DNA from: Streptomyces bluensis
GTDB lineage: Bacteria > Actinomycetota > Actinomycetes > Streptomycetales > Streptomycetaceae
Length of the DNA: 64,000 nucleotides
NCBI RefSeq assembly: GCF_014650715.1
Contig: NZ_BMVM01000005.1
Span: 62,001 to 126,000 of the forward strand
Reading direction: 5' to 3'
Shown here: piece after piece, positions 61,049 to 64,000 of the stretch
Numbering within the stretch: position 1 is the first letter of the stretch
Layout: each line of letters begins with the position of its first letter
The notes under the pieces: generated by a model
Databases searched by the model: none
Told to the model about the DNA's origin: nothing
The model's input: the letters and a program-made list of their open reading frames with translations, nothing else
Made by a program: the position numbers and the translations under genes

Positions 61049-61744
61049 TCACGCCCTCTTGAGCCAGTCCCGAAGCTCCTCCTTCAACGACCGCTGAAAC
61101 GTCGTCAGCAGCGCCTGCACCACCAGGGGCTGCATATGGGCCGACAGAGACTTCACGGCCTGCGGATCACGCTCCGCCACCGCGTCCCGCAACAGCCGCG
61201 ACAACGCGTGGGCGGCGGCGCGCGAGTGCTCCAGGAGCACGGACCGGGCCGCCAGGATCGTCTCCTCCGACAGGGGAACGTCGAGGACCTGCACACCGAT
61301 CCGGAGCAGACCGAGATCGACGCGGAACGAGCCGCCGTCCCGCTCGACGACGTTCATCGCCGTCAGCCGCTCCACGTCCTCCTCGCTCAGCGGCCGGCCC
61401 GCGCGCCGCTCCAGCTCCACCCGGCTCACCGTCTCCACCGCGTCCGGCGCCCAGGACGCCACCACCGCACGCTGGAGGGCCAGCTCGTGCGGGGTCAGGT
61501 CCGGCGGCAGCCGGCGCAGATAGCGCTCGATGGCGGCGAGCGTCATGCCCTGGCTCTGGAGTTCCTCGATCAGCGCGAGACGCGCGAGATGTTCCCGGCC
61601 GTAATGACCCACCCGGCGCGGACCGATCACCGGCGGCGGCAGCAGACCCTTGGTGCTGTAGAACCGGACCGTTCGCACCGTGACCCCCGCCCGCGCGGCC
61701 AGCTCGTCGACGGTGAGGGTCGGCTCCCCGGTCTCGGTCGTCAT
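61049..61744 (-). CDS. MerR family transcriptional regulator
   Basis: A 231-residue regulator. The winged helix is TVDELAARAGVTVRTVRFYSTKGLLPPP...GHYGREHLARLALIEELQSQGMTLAAIERYL. The C-terminal effector domain (about 110-231) is helical with no Cys cluster, so it is not a metal sensor of the classical kind. The ATG at 61744 follows its own promoter, where a 19-base dyad (61762-61780) resembles a MerR site. It converges with fadB, and control of the neighbouring fatty-acid genes is a reasonable guess. Confidence 0.88.
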   Translation of the reverse strand: MTTETGEPTLTVDELAARAGVTVRTVRFYSTKGLLPPPVIGPRRVGHYGREHLARLALIEELQSQGMTLAAIERYLRRLPPDLTPHELALQRAVVASWAPDAVETVSRVELERRAGRPLSEEDVERLTAMNVVERDGGSFRVDLGLLRIGVQVLDVPLSEETILAARSVLLEHSRAAAHALSRLLRDAVAERDPQAVKSLSAHMQPLVVQALLTTFQRSLKEELRDWLKRA

Positions 61745-61761
61745 GTACGCCAGTATCGCTG

Positions 61762-61780
61762 TGTCACCGGCGCTGTGACA
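61762..61780. promoter_or_regulatory. MerR-type dyad upstream of the MerR gene
   Basis: TGTCACCGGCGCTGTGACA has perfect 6-base arms around a 7-base spacer, the 19-base size usual for MerR promoters. GATACT on the minus strand (about 61753-61758) could be the -10 element. Confidence 0.65.
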
Positions 61781-61862
61781 CCTCTCGTGCCTCGTCGGGG
61801 CCACTGCCGCGGTCCCAGCGGTCTGAAGACGGCCGGCAGTGGCCCCGCACACCACACTCGGC

Positions 61863-63353
61863 TCAGTGAGCGTGCACAGAATTCGTCGCCGTGATCTTCT
61901 TCCAGGACGTCGGTGCCGTGACCCCCGAGCTCCGCGAGGCGACGCCCGCGCCGCGCGCCGCAGGCGCCCCCGGCTTCGACGGCTTGAACAGCCATGTGTC
62001 GAACAGACCCGCCAGCGACCGCCCGGACACCTGCTCGGCATACTCCTGGAAGTCCCCGACCGTCGCGTTGCCGTAGGCGTACTTCGCCGGCCACCCCTTG
62101 AGGATCGTGAAGAACGCCCTGTCACCGACCTCGTTCCGCAGGACCTGGAGTGCCAGCGCGCCCCGGTCGTACACGGCGATGTCGAACAGGTCCTCCGGCC
62201 CCGGGTCACCGGGCCTGACCTTCCAGAAAGGATCGTCGGCTGCGTGTGACGCGTACACGTGGTCCGCGAGCTCCTGTGCCGTCCCCTCGCCCTCGTGCTC
62301 GGACCACAGCCACTGCGCGTAACGGGCGAAGCCCTCGTTGATCCAGATGTCCTTCCACCCGGCGACGGACACGAGGTCGCCGTACCACTGGTGGGCCAGC
62401 TCGTGGACGACCACGGAGACGTTTGAGCCGCCCGCGAACTGCCGGGGGCTGTAGAACGGCCGGGTCTGCGTCTCCAGCGCGTACCCGGTGCGCACGTTGG
62501 GCACATAGCCGCCGAGCGCGTTGTAGGGGTAGGGCCCGAAGTACCCGGTGAGCCATTCGGCGACCTCACCCGTGCGCTCGACGCTCGCGCGGGCCGCGCC
62601 GGCGTTGTCACCCAGGTCCTTGCTGTACGCGTTGATGACCGGAATACCGCTCTCGGTGCGCCCGGTCGTGATGTCGAATCTCCCGACCGCAAGCGTGGCG
62701 AGATACGTGGCCTGCGGCTTGTCGGACCGCCAGGTGTAGCGGGTCCACCCGGCGCGTGAACTCGTCGACCTGAGCGTGCCGTTGGAGATCGCCTGGGTGC
62801 CGTCGGGCACGGCGACCGACACGTCGTAGGTGGCCTTGTCGAGCGGGTGGTCGTTGCTGGGGAACCACCACCAGGCCGCCTCGGGCTCGTTCGCGGCGAC
62901 CCCGCCGTCCGGAGTGCGGTGCCAGTTGGTGAAGCCGTACGCCTGCTTCGACGACGGCACGCCGCGGTAGCGCACGACGATCGTGACGGGCGTGCCCTTG
63001 GCCAGGGGCGTCTTCGGGGTGATCTCCAGCTCGTGTTCGCCGGACGTGGCGAAGGATGCCTTCGCGCCGTCGACGCGCACCTCGCTGACGTCCAGCAGGA
63101 AGTCGAGGTGGAAGCGGGACAGGTCCTGCGTGGTCCGCGCGAGGAGAGTCGCCGTGCCCTCCAGCGCGTCCGTGACGGGCTGGTACTTGAGCCGGAGGGT
63201 GTAGTGCGAGACGTCGTATCCGCCGTTGCCGTAGGACGGGTAGTAGGGGTCACCGATGCCCGGCGCACCGGGCTTGTAGTCGGCCGCCGATGCCGGGACC
63301 GTCAGCAGCAGGGAGACGGCGAGCGCACCCGGTGCGATCAGTCTGCGGTGCAC
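61863..63353 (-). CDS. Secreted M1 family zinc metallopeptidase
   Basis: A 496-residue exported aminopeptidase. Signal peptide: LIAPGALAVSLLLTVPASAADY. The N-terminal beta domain (about 40-225) contains YDVSHYTLRLKYQP. The catalytic site is VVVHELAHQWYGDLVSVAGWKDIWINEGFARY, i.e. HExxH with the distal Glu. The GxMEN motif of canonical M1 enzymes is replaced around ALGGYVPNVRTGYALETQTRP, so specificity may differ. The C-terminal tail after about 450 is Ser/Ala/Pro-rich. The GTG at 63353 has GGAG upstream. Confidence 0.9.
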   Translation of the reverse strand: MHRRLIAPGALAVSLLLTVPASAADYKPGAPGIGDPYYPSYGNGGYDVSHYTLRLKYQPVTDALEGTATLLARTTQDLSRFHLDFLLDVSEVRVDGAKASFATSGEHELEITPKTPLAKGTPVTIVVRYRGVPSSKQAYGFTNWHRTPDGGVAANEPEAAWWWFPSNDHPLDKATYDVSVAVPDGTQAISNGTLRSTSSRAGWTRYTWRSDKPQATYLATLAVGRFDITTGRTESGIPVINAYSKDLGDNAGAARASVERTGEVAEWLTGYFGPYPYNALGGYVPNVRTGYALETQTRPFYSPRQFAGGSNVSVVVHELAHQWYGDLVSVAGWKDIWINEGFARYAQWLWSEHEGEGTAQELADHVYASHAADDPFWKVRPGDPGPEDLFDIAVYDRGALALQVLRNEVGDRAFFTILKGWPAKYAYGNATVGDFQEYAEQVSGRSLAGLFDTWLFKPSKPGAPAARGAGVASRSSGVTAPTSWKKITATNSVHAH

Positions 63354-63578
63354 GTGGGACTCCAGGTCGTAGGGTCACGAAGTCTGTCCGGAGCCTATGC
63401 ATCCCGGTGGGGCAGGGGATGTCCAGCTCCCCGGCTGTCACTCGATCGCCATGTGCCCGACATGAGCAACTTCCTGGGGCCCACCTTCCAAGCCACCACT
63501 GGGTGAAACCCATCTGAGACCTCATCAGCCCGTTGAGGCCCTCTTTTGCACAGGAGTTGACCGCAGTACCGTCCGCGC

Positions 63579-64000
63579 ATGTCCCCACCTGCGCGCCGCA
63601 GGCGCTTCACGATCTGGAGATCGCTCGCGACGGCGGCCACGGCCGCCCTGATGGCCACCTTCCTGACCCCGGCGGTGGCGAGCAGCGCACCCGCACCGAA
63701 GGTGAGCGAGCCCGTTTACTCGTACGAGAACGCCATCCGCGAGTCCGTATGGGTGGACATCGGACTCGACGGCGACAGCGACGGCAGGCCGGACCGTGTC
63801 GCCGTCGACATCGTCCGGCCCCGTGAGCTCGCCGGGCAGGGCCGCAAGATACCCGTGATCATGGATGCCAGCCCGTACTACTCGTGCTGCGGACGCGGCA
63901 ACGACAGCCAGCGCAAGACGTACGACGCGAACGGCAACGTCGTCCAGATGCCGCTCTTCTACGACAACTACTTCGTGCCGCGCGGCTACGCCTTCGTGGG
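63579..64000 (+). CDS. Secreted S15-type Xaa-Pro dipeptidyl-peptidase, 3' end outside window
   Basis: The first 140 residues of an exported serine peptidase. Signal: SLATAATAALMATFLTPAVASSAPA. The mature start EPVYSYENAIRESVWVDIGLDGDSDGRPDRVAVDIVRP and MDASPYYSCCGRGN is typical of CocE/NonD or PepX-like S15 proteins of Streptomyces. The catalytic Ser lies beyond the window edge. The ATG at 63579 precedes the signal; AGGAG is about 20 bases upstream, too far to be a normal ribosome site. It is divergent from the M1 peptidase, suggesting shared control of extracellular peptide degradation. Confidence 0.85.
   Translation, partial: MSPPARRRRFTIWRSLATAATAALMATFLTPAVASSAPAPKVSEPVYSYENAIRESVWVDIGLDGDSDGRPDRVAVDIVRPRELAGQGRKIPVIMDASPYYSCCGRGNDSQRKTYDANGNVVQMPLFYDNYFVPRGYAFV

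Overview
The window is high-GC actinobacterial chromosome, almost certainly Streptomyces. Evidence: very GC-rich third codon positions throughout, many GTG and some TTG starts, frequent 4-base start/stop overlaps (ATGA/GTGA), and lineage-typical genes (an SsgA-like protein, a WhiB-like protein, a PAS/GAF/SpoIIE phosphatase, a two-domain small laccase, a GPP34 protein). About 56 protein genes are supported. No rRNA, tRNA, CRISPR array, insertion sequence or phage module was seen.

Layout. (A) 1-4764, all on the minus strand: a NitT/SsuABC-type ABC importer (two permeases and a lipoprotein; no ATPase gene in view) next to a VanA-like Rieske oxygenase, a tiny CxC protein and a ferredoxin-type reductase. 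(B) 4939-12293: a PotABCD-type importer, an adenosine-deaminase-like hydrolase and a P-loop nucleoside-kinase-like protein. They face a LacI regulator across two tandem palindromic operators. (C) 12478-23725: a SpoIIE-family signalling phosphatase, a Tat-exported phospholipase C, a TetR-controlled PAP2/DMT-transporter pair, a DUF2510 protein, anmK and an MHS-type MFS transporter. (D) 23806-30668: a protocatechuate (pca) operon, pcaI-J-F-H-G-B-D, with a divergent MarR regulator; the usual PcaC domain is missing. (E) 30669-35387: a DUF3048 lipoprotein, a zinc alcohol/formaldehyde dehydrogenase, and a divergent NHEJ ligase/polymerase pair. (F) 35537-42519: a secreted ThuA/sugar-dehydrogenase fusion and a cupredoxin/DUF1080 fusion, divergent from a small laccase, then a second LacI regulator. 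(G) 42596-54420: VOC protein, Wbl protein, acyl-ACP desaturase, DDAH, adjacent UvrA-like and ABC-F ATPases (the ABC-F gene with a long structured leader), GPP34, SsgA-like, a BNR-repeat protein and endonuclease V. (H) 54452-64000: an enoyl-reductase-like protein, CoA-racemase, thiolase and FadB, then a MerR regulator and two secreted peptidases.

How the parts may fit. Regions A, D, E and F read together as an aromatic and plant-polymer utilisation neighbourhood: extracellular laccase and sugar oxidation, O-demethylation with formaldehyde removal, and ring cleavage to 3-oxoadipate. This is inference from families and proximity. The most distinctive non-coding signals are several helically phased short-repeat arrays in promoter regions (19185, 34286, 45136, 56984) and a candidate ribosome-mediated attenuator before the ABC-F gene, with a strong promoter, a three-residue upstream ORF and nested hairpins.
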